Source: Nocardiopsis dassonvillei_B
Lineage (GTDB): Bacteria; Actinomycetota; Actinomycetes; Streptosporangiales; Streptosporangiaceae
Direction: 5' to 3'
Assembly: GCF_964273065.1 (NCBI RefSeq)
Contig: NZ_OZ186815.1
Coordinates: forward strand, 5,766,001 to 5,830,000
DNA: 64,000 nt
Part shown: positions 36,597 to 50,353 of the stretch, piece after piece
Position numbering within the stretch: position 1 is the stretch's first letter
How the letters are laid out: every line of letters starts with the position of its first letter
Position numbers and translations under genes: made by a program
The notes under the pieces: generated by a model
What the model was told of the DNA's origin: nothing
Databases searched by the model: none
Seen by the model: only the letters and a program-made list of their open reading frames with translations

Positions 36597-37085
36597 ATGA
36601 GGATGCTGCACCTGGGGCTGCGGGTCACCGACCTGGACCGCTCGCTCGCCTTCTACACGGCACTCGGCTACCTCGAGGTCGGCCGCGTCCCCGAGACGGA
36701 GCTCGGGAGCCTGACCATGCTCCGGCTGCCCGACGACCCGTTCGTCAGCCTCGAACTCGTCCACGACCCCGCTCGGCCGGTCCGGGACACCGGCGCCGTC
36801 GACCACCTCGTCGTCCAGGTGGACGACCTCGACGCGCTGGTCGCCGTCCTCGCCGCGCGGGGGATCGCGGCGGATCCCCCGGCGGAGCTCGGCCCGGGCA
36901 TGTGGACGGCCTGGGTCACCGACCCGGACGGCCACCGCGTCGAGCTGGTGCGGTGGCCGCCCGGCCACCCCGCCGGGATGACGGAGGCCGACTTCTCCGG
37001 GCCGCCGCGCCCCGGTGCGGAGCGGCCCGGCCGGGACGGGGGTCCCGCCGGGCCGCCCGGTGCCCCGCCGGGGGTCAGGGCCTGA
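36597..37085 (+). CDS. Glyoxalase/VOC superfamily protein
   Basis: A 162-residue protein with one vicinal-oxygen-chelate module: it opens HLGLRVTDLDRSLAFYTALGY and closes DPDGHRVELVRW, with metal-ligand candidates at His and Glu in these blocks. The strong similarity of these ends to glyoxalase I suggests lactoylglutathione-lyase-like activity, but VOC proteins also include dioxygenases and resistance proteins. The Gly/Pro-rich tail after residue 130 is disordered. Its end overlaps the convergent peptidase gene by eleven bases. Confidence 0.85.
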   Translation: MRMLHLGLRVTDLDRSLAFYTALGYLEVGRVPETELGSLTMLRLPDDPFVSLELVHDPARPVRDTGAVDHLVVQVDDLDALVAVLAARGIAADPPAELGPGMWTAWVTDPDGHRVELVRWPPGHPAGMTEADFSGPPRPGAERPGRDGGPAGPPGAPPGVRA

Positions 37086-39510
37086 TGACCCAGGTGCCCC
37101 TGCGGTGGTTCCGGGCCCTGCCTTCGGGGTCGTAGCCCCCCTCGACGTTGCCCGCGACGTCGACCGCGAACCAGTGGACGGTGGTCGTCTCCTCGATCCG
37201 CAGGGTCTCCAGGCCCCCGCGCACCCCGGTCAGCTCCAGCCTGGGGGAGTCGAAGTCCGGACGGCTGCCGTCGAGGGTGTAGTAGATCTCCGCGGGTTCG
37301 CTGGTCTCGAAGGCGACCTCCACCGGGCCGGAGTGCCCGCCGGGGCGCGGAGAGACGCCCGAGCGCGGCCGGTACCGGTCGTTCTGGTGGGCCAGGGCCA
37401 CCTCCAGCATGTCGTACAGGCCGTTGGCGTACTCCATGCCCTGGGCGTGGGCCTCCTCCCACGGCGGCTGGAACCCCGCCTGGCCCAGCTCGAAGTTCCA
37501 GGCGAAGATCCCGTTCTCGTACCAGAGGTGGTCACCGGAGTTGCCCGCCGCGGAGTACAGCACGTCGATGATCGGACCCGTGCGGGCCGGGGTCACCACG
37601 GTGCCGCGGTGCTCCTTGATCGCGCCCAGGATGCTCGCCGACGACTCCCAGAAGTAGGCCTCCTGCATCGCCGTCGGGCGGGGGGTGGAGACGCGCCCGT
37701 CGGCGATGTAGGCGCCCGGGGACCACATGAAGTAGTCGCCCGAGGAGTGGATGTTCATGGAGAAGTCGATGTTGTCGTGGGTGTCGACCAGCCACACCAG
37801 GTTCCGGTTCTCCGGCTGTGAGAGAGGGCCCAGCTCCTCGGGTCCGGCGAAGGTGCCGCCGGTGCAGCTGAAGGAGGCCCCGGAGTAGCCGTCCCAGAGG
37901 GTGTAAGCGCCGTAGTTGCGGTTGTTGTCCACGCCCCACTGCGCCCCCTGGGCCACGGCCCACTGGTCGCGGGCGCCGTCGGTGCCGCAGTAGTTGGTCA
38001 TGTTCTTGCGGTGCAGCGGGACGTCGTAGAAGGAGTAGTTCGCTCCGTCGGGGTTGAACGAGGGCATCAGGAAGATGTCCAGCTCGTCCACCAGCTCGGT
38101 GGTGGTGTCGTGGATGCCGTAGTTGCGCACCAGGCGTTCGGCGGTCTCGATGGTCACCAGCGGCGTCTGCCACTCGCGGGCGTGCTCCTGGGCGTACCCC
38201 AGCACACCGGTCTTGGAGCCGTCCCGGGTGGCGCCGATGCGCAGGGCGTAGACCGGAGCCGGTTCGCGGGACACGTCGTCGGGCGCGTTGAGGAAGTCGT
38301 CGGCCCCGACCCTCTCGGCCCGCACCACCCCGTCCCCGGCGTTGCCCCGGAAGGTGAAGGCGCGGACCAGGTGGCCGGCCTCGGCGTTGACCGCCGCCAC
38401 GACCTGCGCCGCGGTCGTGGTGATCGCACCGTCGCCGTCGGTGGCCAGGCTGACGGTGATCACGTCGCCCGCCACCCCGGCCGACAGCTCCGAGTCGGGC
38501 GCCGCGGGGTCGACCAGGTCCACGACGATGTCGTTGCCGCCCTCGTGGCCGTAGGCGAGCGTCTCCACGACCACGCCGCGGGCCGCGTCCCGCCCGTCGA
38601 CGCCCACGCCGAGGATCGCCTGGGCGTGGCGTCGGTAGCCGTTGGTGGTGTGGGGGAGCTCGATGACCTCCGCGATGTCCGGGTACTCCTCGGCGATCTG
38701 GTGGATCCGGTCGTAGAGCTCGGCCGGGGTCATGTAGGCGTTGAGGAAGTCGGTGTAGGGAAGCGGGTCCCCGGGTCCGCCGGGGTCCGGCAGCCACTCG
38801 GTGACCTCCGCGACGGCGCTGCCGCCGTGCGGGCCGGTCACCCGGATGCGCTCGGGCCTCTCCTCCACCGGGGCCTGGCCGCGGTGGTACATGTACACCC
38901 CGACGTCGACGAAGCGGTTCAGGGTCTGGGTGCCGCCGTCGCCGAACTCCGTGCCGGGCCCGGCGTCGCGTTCCACGGTCAGCTGGAAGTTCTCGGCCTG
39001 TCCGAAGTCGGAGCGGACCTCCACGGACAGGTAGGCGCCGTTGCGGCCCTCGAAGTAGTCCGCCCGCAGGACCTCGAGCCCGTCGGTGGCCGACAGCGCC
39101 CTGGCCGTGTCGTGGGGTCCGTTCTCGGCCTGGAGCCGGGCGATGGTCTCCTCGCGCTCCTCGATGCGGTCCTCGGCGTCGGACGCGGTGTAGAGCACCT
39201 CGCCGAAGGTGAACCCGGCCTCGTTGTACGCCTCCAGGTCGAAGGGGCCGACCACGGCCTGGGCGACGAACCCGTGCCCGTCCGCCGCGTCCAGCCGGGC
39301 GATGTCGCCGCCCAGTTCCACGAGGCGGTCGAGCTCGTCCCGGTCGTCCAGGAAGACCTCCACCACCGACGGCTCGTCGAGTTCCAGTGTCGCCGCCCCG
39401 GACCCGGCGGCCGCGGGCACCGCCGTCGGAAGCAGCAGCGCGGCGGCGGCCCCGACGGCGAGCCCGGTGCGGCGTGCGCGCCGCGACCCGTTCCATGTCC
39501 TGTGTCCCAT
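37075..39510 (-). CDS. Secreted M14-family zinc carboxypeptidase
   Basis: An 811-residue exported enzyme. A signal peptide is clear (basic start, then LAVGAAAALLLPTAVPAAAG). The M14 domain supplies zinc ligands His443 and Glu446 (HAREW) and His588 (NIHSSGD), with catalytic Glu674 in WNFELG. An N-terminal region of about 250 residues precedes it, and a C-terminal chitobiase-like beta domain follows (EIYYTLDGSRPDF). It should trim C-terminal residues from extracellular peptides. The ATG at 39510 is chosen because it begins the signal peptide. Confidence 0.92.
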   Translation of the reverse strand: MGHRTWNGSRRARRTGLAVGAAAALLLPTAVPAAAGSGAATLELDEPSVVEVFLDDRDELDRLVELGGDIARLDAADGHGFVAQAVVGPFDLEAYNEAGFTFGEVLYTASDAEDRIEEREETIARLQAENGPHDTARALSATDGLEVLRADYFEGRNGAYLSVEVRSDFGQAENFQLTVERDAGPGTEFGDGGTQTLNRFVDVGVYMYHRGQAPVEERPERIRVTGPHGGSAVAEVTEWLPDPGGPGDPLPYTDFLNAYMTPAELYDRIHQIAEEYPDIAEVIELPHTTNGYRRHAQAILGVGVDGRDAARGVVVETLAYGHEGGNDIVVDLVDPAAPDSELSAGVAGDVITVSLATDGDGAITTTAAQVVAAVNAEAGHLVRAFTFRGNAGDGVVRAERVGADDFLNAPDDVSREPAPVYALRIGATRDGSKTGVLGYAQEHAREWQTPLVTIETAERLVRNYGIHDTTTELVDELDIFLMPSFNPDGANYSFYDVPLHRKNMTNYCGTDGARDQWAVAQGAQWGVDNNRNYGAYTLWDGYSGASFSCTGGTFAGPEELGPLSQPENRNLVWLVDTHDNIDFSMNIHSSGDYFMWSPGAYIADGRVSTPRPTAMQEAYFWESSASILGAIKEHRGTVVTPARTGPIIDVLYSAAGNSGDHLWYENGIFAWNFELGQAGFQPPWEEAHAQGMEYANGLYDMLEVALAHQNDRYRPRSGVSPRPGGHSGPVEVAFETSEPAEIYYTLDGSRPDFDSPRLELTGVRGGLETLRIEETTTVHWFAVDVAGNVEGGYDPEGRARNHRRGTWVIRP

Positions 39511-39935
39511 CGCGTCCTTCTCGCTCGGCGCGGAGCGGGCGGATGGCCCTGCGTCCACGGCAAGTGGCGCCACCGCCGTTCGGGCGGGGGCGGACGGGTT
39601 CGATCGGATCGGCCGCGGGACCACGGGACGGCACTCACACCGGGGGAGGTCGACGTGCTCGGCGACGGGGGTGGGGGACGGGGGACGTGGGGGAGGCGCC
39701 CGGGTGGACGGCGCGGCCGCCGTCGCTCACCCGAATCGGCTGTCGCTCAGAGGCTTTCGTGGCGCCGGGGGCGCGTCAAGGACGGTAAGGCGGAAAATGT
39801 GGCGGAGTGACCGCGGGCCCACCGGCGGCCGCCCGCGCGGTCACGGCCCGGACGTCCACGGTGACCGGCGCCGACCGCGCGCTCCCGTTCCGTGCCGCCC
39901 GGAACCCGTGCCGCCCGGGGCGGAGGTGTGCGCGG
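39511..39935. other. Intergenic region upstream of the peptidase gene
   Basis: These 425 bases lie between the peptidase start and the end of the alpha/beta hydrolase gene, both on the minus strand. They include a G-quadruplex-capable tract at 39667-39693 and otherwise nothing I can support. Confidence 0.45.
39667..39693 (+). other. Putative G-quadruplex tract
   Basis: Four runs of five G are separated by loops of 1, 2 and 4 bases (G5-T-G5-AC-G5-ACGT-G5), a classic G4 pattern on the plus strand. It sits about 160-180 bases upstream of the secreted peptidase start, on the non-transcribed (template-complement) side relative to that gene. Confidence 0.7.
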
Positions 39936-40670
39936 CTACAGCCACTCCCGCAGCCGCTCCGCGAGCCATTCCGGCCGTTGCAGGGGGATGCCGTGCCCGC
40001 ACTCCCCGACGACGGCGAGACCGCTGCCGGGGAGCGCCTCGTGGAGGGCGCGGGCGGAGTCCCGCATGAGCCCTCGCTCCCGGGCGCCCGCGAGCACGAG
40101 GGCCCGGCCGGGGAAGCGAGGCCAGCCTCCGGGCACGGTGAAGCGGATGTTCTCGCCGACGACAGCCGTCAGGGTCGGCCGGGAGATCGTCGCCGAGGTG
40201 CGGAGGTAGTCCTCCATCAGGGCCTCGGGGACGAACAGCTCCCGGGCCTGGAGCCGGGCGAACCACCTGCGGCGCGCGAGCCCCGAGGTCGCGCCGACCA
40301 GGCCGACCGTGAACGAGGGGAACGGCGTGGGCACTGCCTGCGCGCTCACCACCACGGCCCGGTCGACGAGGTCGGGCCGGTGCGCGGCCAGGAGCACCGC
40401 GAGCTGGGCGCCGAGGGAGAAGCCGACCACCGCCGCGGGGCCGTCCGACCGCTCCTGCGCGAGGACGCCGGCCAGCTCCCGCACGGTCCGTTCGTGCGAA
40501 CGGTACGGTTCGTCGGCACTGCGGTCGTGTCCGGGGAGGTCGGGGACGACCAGCCGCAGCCCGTCCCCGAGCCGTACCCGCAGCGGTTCCCACATCCACC
40601 CGGCGACACCCCCGCCGTGCAGCAGCAGCACGGTCGGGGCCCCCTCCGGCCCGAACTTCCCCACGTACAC
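39936..40670 (-). CDS. Alpha/beta hydrolase
   Basis: A 244-residue alpha/beta hydrolase. The oxyanion motif is LLLHGGG, the nucleophile serine is in VVGFSLGAQ and the catalytic histidine is in ECGHGIPLQRP. Substrate is unknown; relatives include esterases, lactonases and haloperoxidases. The start is GTG 40670 behind GGAGGAGTCGTCGGG. It lies downstream of the acyl-CoA carboxylase gene but beyond a strong terminator, so it is probably separate. Confidence 0.85.
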   Translation of the reverse strand: MYVGKFGPEGAPTVLLLHGGGVAGWMWEPLRVRLGDGLRLVVPDLPGHDRSADEPYRSHERTVRELAGVLAQERSDGPAAVVGFSLGAQLAVLLAAHRPDLVDRAVVVSAQAVPTPFPSFTVGLVGATSGLARRRWFARLQARELFVPEALMEDYLRTSATISRPTLTAVVGENIRFTVPGGWPRFPGRALVLAGARERGLMRDSARALHEALPGSGLAVVGECGHGIPLQRPEWLAERLREWL

Positions 40671-40824
40671 CCCGACGACTCCTCCCGCGTGCGGGTGCGG
40701 TCCGTTCCCGGCACCCGCACCGTATTGTGGCCCCTCCGGGAACCCCGCCTCCGGGGGACCCCGGCGCGACGCCGATCCGGTGCCGCGCGGACCCGGCCCC
40801 CGTCTGGGCCTCCGGGTGCGCGAA

Positions 40825-40854
40825 AGGGGCCCGGCGGAGATCCGCCGGGCCCCT
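40825..40854 (-). terminator. Intrinsic terminator after the acyl-CoA carboxylase gene
   Basis: AGGGGCCCGGCGGA (40825-40838) pairs perfectly with TCCGCCGGGCCCCT (40841-40854) around a two-base loop, and on the minus strand is followed by TTCG. It ends the 5.5-kb carboxylase transcript. Confidence 0.8.
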
Positions 40855-40876
40855 CCGGGTCCCTCTCGGGCGCCGG

Positions 40877-46360
<5,484 letters not shown>

Positions 46361-46390
46361 CGGCCGACCTCCCCGATTGTTTGACGACAG

Positions 46391-46421
46391 AAGGCGACCT
46401 CCGGGGTGTGGAGGTCGCCTT
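46391..46421 (-). promoter_or_regulatory. Leader hairpin of the acyl-CoA carboxylase gene
   Basis: AAGGCGACCTCC (46391-46402) pairs perfectly with GGAGGTCGCCTT (46410-46421), a 12-bp stem with a 7-base loop, 31 bases upstream of the start codon. It may be a leader attenuator or the terminator of the upstream hydrolase transcript. Confidence 0.65.
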
Positions 46422-46499
46422 TCCCTGCTTGTGCCTCTACTCTCCTGGATCGCTCACGGGCACGCGATATTCCGAATCGCCCACAGCTGGAGCCGAACC

Positions 46500-46516
46500 T
46501 TGTGGGAACTCCACAA
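46500..46516. promoter_or_regulatory. Second copy of the fabD-type operator
   Basis: TTGTGGGAACTCCACAA differs by one base from 24342-24358. It lies 140 bases upstream of the carboxylase start, in the expected promoter region. Sharing a 16/17 match palindrome with the fabD promoter is unlikely by chance. Confidence 0.7.
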
Positions 46517-46586
46517 AAGGCACTCCGGTCACCCCGCTTCACGTGACCGATCCCACCCGGGTGTGTGTTCGCGGGCGGCCGGCCGC

Positions 46587-47579
46587 TCAGGGCAGGCGCG
46601 CGGTCAGCCGGGCCAGCGCCGCCAGGTACTCCTTCGGCCGTTCGAAGTGCACCAGGTGCCCGGATCCGACGGTGACGGTGTCGGCGCCGCCGAGCAGCCG
46701 CGCGGCGCGGGCGGCGTCGCCGGTGTCCATCGCGGCCATGAGGACGCCCCCGTCGGAGTAGGAGGTGCCGTGGGTGTCGTGCCACCAGGTGGTGTGGACG
46801 AGCACGGCGGGGGCGGAGACGGACCGCAGCGCCTCCTCGGTGTCGAAGCCCCGGTACCAGGCCCCGTCGTCCCAGGCCGTTCCGAAGGCCGGGTCGTACT
46901 CGGCCATGCCCTCGAAGTACACGTTGACGAGTTCGGGCAGGAAGCCGATGCGCAGGGCCCGCCCGGGGTGCCGGTCGATCCACCGCAGCGCGTACCGGGT
47001 GAGCGGCCGGGCCAACGGGCCGAAGAACGCGAAGTAGTCGCCGTGCTCGACGAAGTACCGCTGGAAGTCGTGGGCCGGCCGGTCGCGCAGGTAGGCGGTG
47101 GCGAGCCGGGGCAGCACGCCGCCGATGGTGTCGGCGATGCGGGGGGCGACCGACGAGAACAGCGGCGGGTCCTCCAGCAGGAGCCCGCGCACGAGGCCGG
47201 GGTGCCGGGCGGCCAGGCCGAGGGCGAGCAGCCCCCCGGAGGAGTGCCCGGAGACCAGGACCGGTCCGTCGGCGACCTGCTCGACGAACCCGGCGAGCAG
47301 GTCGGCCAGGTGAGCGTTGGTGTACGCGCCGGCGGGCAGCCGGTCGGAGCGGCCGTGGCCGGGGACGTCGACGGCGTACACGCGGTGGTCGCGGACCAGC
47401 CCGGGCAGTACCCGGCGGTGGTCCTGCCACCGGCTGCCCTGCCCGTGGACCAGCAGCAGGGGCGGGCCGGAGGCGGGTCCCTCCCCGTAGGAGAGGCGTG
47501 TTCCGTCGACGACGGCCTCGCGCCCGGTGACGCCGAGGGCGCCGAGTCCCCGCCGTATCCGTTCCCCGGTCCGTGCCAT
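46587..47579 (-). CDS. Alpha/beta hydrolase
   Basis: A 330-residue alpha/beta hydrolase. The oxyanion region is LLLVHGQGSRWQDH, the DVPGHGRSD strand follows, the nucleophile serine is in VSGHSSGGLLAL and the histidine is in GSGHLVHFERP. A cap insertion of about 90 residues (FFGPLARPLTRYALRWID) precedes the last catalytic residue. Substrate is unknown. The ATG at 47579 follows GGAGGGGCC. It is divergent from the AbrB gene, whose operator lies between them. Confidence 0.87.
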   Translation of the reverse strand: MARTGERIRRGLGALGVTGREAVVDGTRLSYGEGPASGPPLLLVHGQGSRWQDHRRVLPGLVRDHRVYAVDVPGHGRSDRLPAGAYTNAHLADLLAGFVEQVADGPVLVSGHSSGGLLALGLAARHPGLVRGLLLEDPPLFSSVAPRIADTIGGVLPRLATAYLRDRPAHDFQRYFVEHGDYFAFFGPLARPLTRYALRWIDRHPGRALRIGFLPELVNVYFEGMAEYDPAFGTAWDDGAWYRGFDTEEALRSVSAPAVLVHTTWWHDTHGTSYSDGGVLMAAMDTGDAARAARLLGGADTVTVGSGHLVHFERPKEYLAALARLTARLP

Positions 47580-47616
47580 GGCCCCTCCGCGGTTATGGAG
47601 TATTCTCACTTTTCGC

Positions 47617-47634
47617 ACTAGTGTAACAAGTAGT
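47617..47634. promoter_or_regulatory. Imperfect palindrome between the hydrolase and AbrB genes
   Basis: ACTAGTGTAACAAGTAGT is an imperfect dyad (ACTAGTGT against ACTACTTGT read from the other strand) in a locally A/T-rich 85-base divergent region. It is a natural site for the adjacent AbrB-type protein. Confidence 0.5.
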
Positions 47635-47664
47635 ACCAGTGGGAAGAGTGGAGGGCGAGCGCGG

Positions 47665-47907
47665 ATGCAGGGCATGATCCAGGGGCCCGACGGCCGGTAC
47701 ATCGTCGGTACGGTCAAGGTCGGCGAGAAGGGGCAGATCGTGATCCCCAAGGACGCGCGTGACCTGCTGGGGCTGTCGCCGGGGGACACGCTGCTGGTGC
47801 TGGTGGACACCGAGCAGGGCATCGCCCTGGTCGACAACGAGCGCTTCCAGCACTTCGCGCGCGGCATCCTGGCGGCGGGGGGCGGTCCCGAGGCCCCCGC
47901 CTCCTGA
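47665..47907 (+). CDS. AbrB/SpoVT-type transition regulator
   Basis: An 80-residue swapped-hairpin AbrB protein. The hallmark GTVKVGEKGQIVIPKDARDLLGLSPGDTLLVLVD is complete. It resembles AbrB transition regulators and MazE-type antitoxins; no toxin gene is adjacent, so a stand-alone regulator of the divergent hydrolase is preferred. The ATG at 47665 follows GGAGGGCGAGCGCGG. Confidence 0.88.
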   Translation: MQGMIQGPDGRYIVGTVKVGEKGQIVIPKDARDLLGLSPGDTLLVLVDTEQGIALVDNERFQHFARGILAAGGGPEAPAS

Positions 47908-47925
47908 CGGTGCCCGGGCTCCCGG

Positions 47926-47962
47926 GCCGCCGGATCCCCGGCCGCGCCCGGTGCCCGGCGGC
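47926..47962 (+). terminator. Hairpin terminator after the AbrB gene
   Basis: GCCGCCGG (47926-47933) pairs with CCGGCGGC (47955-47962), followed by TTTC, between convergent genes. Confidence 0.6.
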
Positions 47963-47964
47963 TT

Positions 47965-48672
47965 TCAGGCCGGGGCGCCCCCGCGCGCGGCGATCACCGC
48001 GCGCCCCCGCTCGGATTCGGGGAAGCGCGCGATCATCGCGCGCAGCCCGTCGGCGTTCGTGTTCGCGCCGAAGGGCGGGGTGCCCGGCTCCAGGCGCACC
48101 CCCGCGGCCAGCGGGCCCGCCACCACCGGGTCGAACCCGAGTGCGTCCACGATGCCCGCCACCAGGTCCAGGTCGGCCGGATCGTCGCCGGCGACCGCGA
48201 TCGCCCGTCGGTCCGGGGACCCGGCGGGCCGGGCGCCGTCCTCCAGGTCGTGGTAGCCCATGTGGTTGAAGGCCTTGACCACCCGGGCCCCCGCCAGGAA
48301 GGCCTGGACGATCTCGCTGGAGGAGGTGCGCGGGTCCACCAGGTCCTCGCGGACCCCGTCCACCTCCCACCAGTGGTTCATGGCGTCGATGACGGTCCGG
48401 CCGGCCAGGGCCTCGGCCGGGATCGTCCGATACCTGCCGAGCGGCAGCGCCAGCACCGCCACGTCGGCCTTGGCCGCGGCCTCCTCCTTGGTCACCGCCT
48501 CGGCACCCGGGGCGAGCACCGACACCGTCAGTTCGATCTCGGCGGGGTCGCCGGAACCGGCCACCAGCACCTGGTACCCGGCCGCCAGCGCCAGCCGGGC
48601 CAGCACCGTGCCGATCTTGCCCGCGCCCAGCACGCCCAGGGTGAGCGCGTCCCCCCGTTCCGCCTCATTCAC
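47965..48672 (-). CDS. NADP(H)-binding F420-dependent reductase-like protein
   Basis: A 235-residue Rossmann protein of the NADPH:F420 reductase-like family. The dinucleotide motif is VLGAGKIGTVLARLALAAG; later blocks TVIDAMNHWWEVDGV, VVKAFNHMGYHDLEDG and RRAIAVAGDDP fit this family. It likely reduces a small cofactor or carbonyl. Its GTG start overlaps the LLM gene stop by four bases, so the pair is cotranscribed and probably works together. Confidence 0.85.
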   Translation of the reverse strand: MNEAERGDALTLGVLGAGKIGTVLARLALAAGYQVLVAGSGDPAEIELTVSVLAPGAEAVTKEEAAAKADVAVLALPLGRYRTIPAEALAGRTVIDAMNHWWEVDGVREDLVDPRTSSSEIVQAFLAGARVVKAFNHMGYHDLEDGARPAGSPDRRAIAVAGDDPADLDLVAGIVDALGFDPVVAGPLAAGVRLEPGTPPFGANTNADGLRAMIARFPESERGRAVIAARGGAPA

Positions 48673-49718
48673 GGGTTCCCCGCCTCTCGGCCTGCGAGGA
48701 TGTCACGGACCATCGGGATGACCCGGGTCCCGTACAGTTCGACCGCGCGCATGCGGTCCTTCGCCGGGGTCGACCCGGAGGAGTAGATCAGGTCGAACCT
48801 GCCCAATCCCAGGGTCCGGACGGACGCGGCCACCTTGCGTGCCACGGTCTCGGGAGAGCCGACGTACATCGACCCGTGGGCGATCTCGGACGCGAACTCC
48901 TCCGGGCGCAGCGGCGGCCAGCCGCGCTGGGCGCCGATCCGGTCGCGGATGACCTTGTACCGGGGGTAGAAGATCTCCCTGGCCTGTTCGTCGGTGTCGG
49001 CGATGAATCCGGGCGAGTGCATGCCCACGGGATGCGCGACCGTGCCGAACTGCGCGGCGGCCCGCTCGTACAGCTCGGTGTACGGCTTGAACCGGGCCGG
49101 GGACCCGCCGATGACGGCCAGCATCAGCGGCAGCCCGTGGCGCGCGGTGCGGATCACCGACTGGGGGGACCCGCCGACCCCGACCCACGTGTTCAGCCGC
49201 CCGGAGTCGGTCTTGGGGAACACGTCGGCGTTGTCCAGCGGCGCGCGCACCGTGCCGCTCCACGTCACCGGCTTCTCGTCGAGCAGCTTGACGAAGAGGT
49301 CGATCTTCTCCTCGAACAGCACCTCGTAGTCGGCCAGGTCGTAGCCGAACAGCGGAAAGGACTCGGTGAACGAGCCGCGGCCCAGGATGACCTCGGCCCG
49401 TCCGCCGGACAGCGCGTCCACGGTGGCGAAGCGCTGGAAGACCCGTACCGGGTCGTCGGAGCTGAGCACGGTCACGCCCGACCCGAGCCTGATGCGCGAG
49501 GTGCGCCCGGCGATCCCGGCCAGCACGGTCTCGGGGCTGGAGATCGCGTACTCGGGGCGGTGGTGCTCGCCCAGGGCGACGGCGTCGACGCCGACCTCGT
49601 CGGCCAGGACGGCCTCGTCGACGACCTGGCGGATGGCCGCGCCGTAGGAGAGGAGCTCTCCGCCCTCGCCCTCGGGGACGTCGCCGAAGGTGTCGAGCCC
49701 GAACAGCAGGTCGGACAT
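48669..49718 (-). CDS. LLM-class flavin-dependent oxidoreductase
   Basis: A 349-residue luciferase-like monooxygenase. It begins LLFGLDTFGDVPE and has the family blocks ALGEHHRPEYAISSPE, RIRLGSGVTVLSSDDPVRVFQRFATVD and NTWVGVGGSPQS. It uses reduced FMN or F420. With the coupled F420-reductase-like gene it may form a reduction/oxidation pair. The divergent MarR gene and two palindromes upstream suggest inducible control. Confidence 0.9.
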   Translation of the reverse strand: MSDLLFGLDTFGDVPEGEGGELLSYGAAIRQVVDEAVLADEVGVDAVALGEHHRPEYAISSPETVLAGIAGRTSRIRLGSGVTVLSSDDPVRVFQRFATVDALSGGRAEVILGRGSFTESFPLFGYDLADYEVLFEEKIDLFVKLLDEKPVTWSGTVRAPLDNADVFPKTDSGRLNTWVGVGGSPQSVIRTARHGLPLMLAVIGGSPARFKPYTELYERAAAQFGTVAHPVGMHSPGFIADTDEQAREIFYPRYKVIRDRIGAQRGWPPLRPEEFASEIAHGSMYVGSPETVARKVAASVRTLGLGRFDLIYSSGSTPAKDRMRAVELYGTRVIPMVRDILAGREAGNP

Positions 49719-49764
49719 GGGGATCCTCCTTGGCGGGGAGGCGTCGGCCCCGTCCGCATAGTGG

Positions 49765-49804
49765 TTGACGCGTCAATTATGCGATCATATGATTGACATG
49801 TCAA
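49765..49804. promoter_or_regulatory. Two tandem MarR-type palindromes
   Basis: TTGACGCGTCAA (49765-49776) and TTGACATGTCAA (49793-49804) are perfect 12-bp palindromes with identical arms (TTGAC/GTCAA), centred 28 bases apart. The second overlaps the region just upstream of the MarR start at 49819. A third short palindrome, ATCATATGAT (49784-49793), lies between. Confidence 0.8.
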
Positions 49805-49818
49805 TGAGGAGGCCGCGG

Positions 49819-50304
49819 ATGAGCGAGGACACACCGGTCCGGCGGGGCAGGCGCCTGCCCACCCGGGAGGAGCTGCGCGACTGGCGGGTGTTCACCGAGA
49901 CCTCGGACGCGCTGCGCGCCGAGCTCGCCGCGCGCCTGCAGAACGAGACCGGGCTCTCCCCGTCCGACTACAGGGTTCTGCTCGCCCTGTCCGAGGCGGA
50001 GGGGGAGCGGCTGCGCTCCTCCGAGCTCGCCGACGCCGTCGGCTGGGAGCGCAGCCGTCTCTCCCACCACATCAAGCGCATGGAGCGGCGCGGGCTGATC
50101 CGCCGAGAGGACTGCGCCGCCGACAGCCGGGGCGCCGAGATCGTCCTGGAGGGGGAGGGGTCCGCGGCCTTCCACGGCGCGACCGTTCCGCACCTGACCG
50201 CCGTCCGCGAACTCTTCGTGGACGCCCTCACCCCGGAACAGGTCGCCGCCGCGGGGGAGATCGCCCGGGCCCTGCGCGCCCACCTGGACGCGCACGCCTC
50301 CTGA
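49819..50304 (+). CDS. MarR-family transcriptional regulator
   Basis: A 161-residue MarR-type winged-helix protein (SDYRVLLALSEAEGERLRSSELADAVGWERSRLSHHIKRMERRGLIRRE). The ATG at 49819 is preferred because AGGAGG ends six bases upstream; an in-frame ATG at 49798 is an alternative. It is divergent from the LLM/F420-reductase pair and the palindromes between them are its likely operators. Confidence 0.92.
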   Translation: MSEDTPVRRGRRLPTREELRDWRVFTETSDALRAELAARLQNETGLSPSDYRVLLALSEAEGERLRSSELADAVGWERSRLSHHIKRMERRGLIRREDCAADSRGAEIVLEGEGSAAFHGATVPHLTAVRELFVDALTPEQVAAAGEIARALRAHLDAHAS

Positions 50305-50319
50305 ACCGCCCCGCGGCCC

Positions 50320-50348
50320 GCCGGGGGCGCCGCACGTCCGCCCCCGGC
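50320..50348. terminator. Bidirectional hairpin between the MarR and SRPBCC genes
   Basis: GCCGGGGGCG (50320-50329) pairs with CGCCCCCGGC (50339-50348) between convergent stops. No T-run. Confidence 0.6.
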
Positions 50349-50353
50349 CGGGT

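Noticed and set aside
47665..47907. AbrB-type protein as the antitoxin of a toxin-antitoxin pair
   Set aside because: No toxin-like gene is adjacent; the neighbours are an alpha/beta hydrolase and an F420-reductase-like enzyme.
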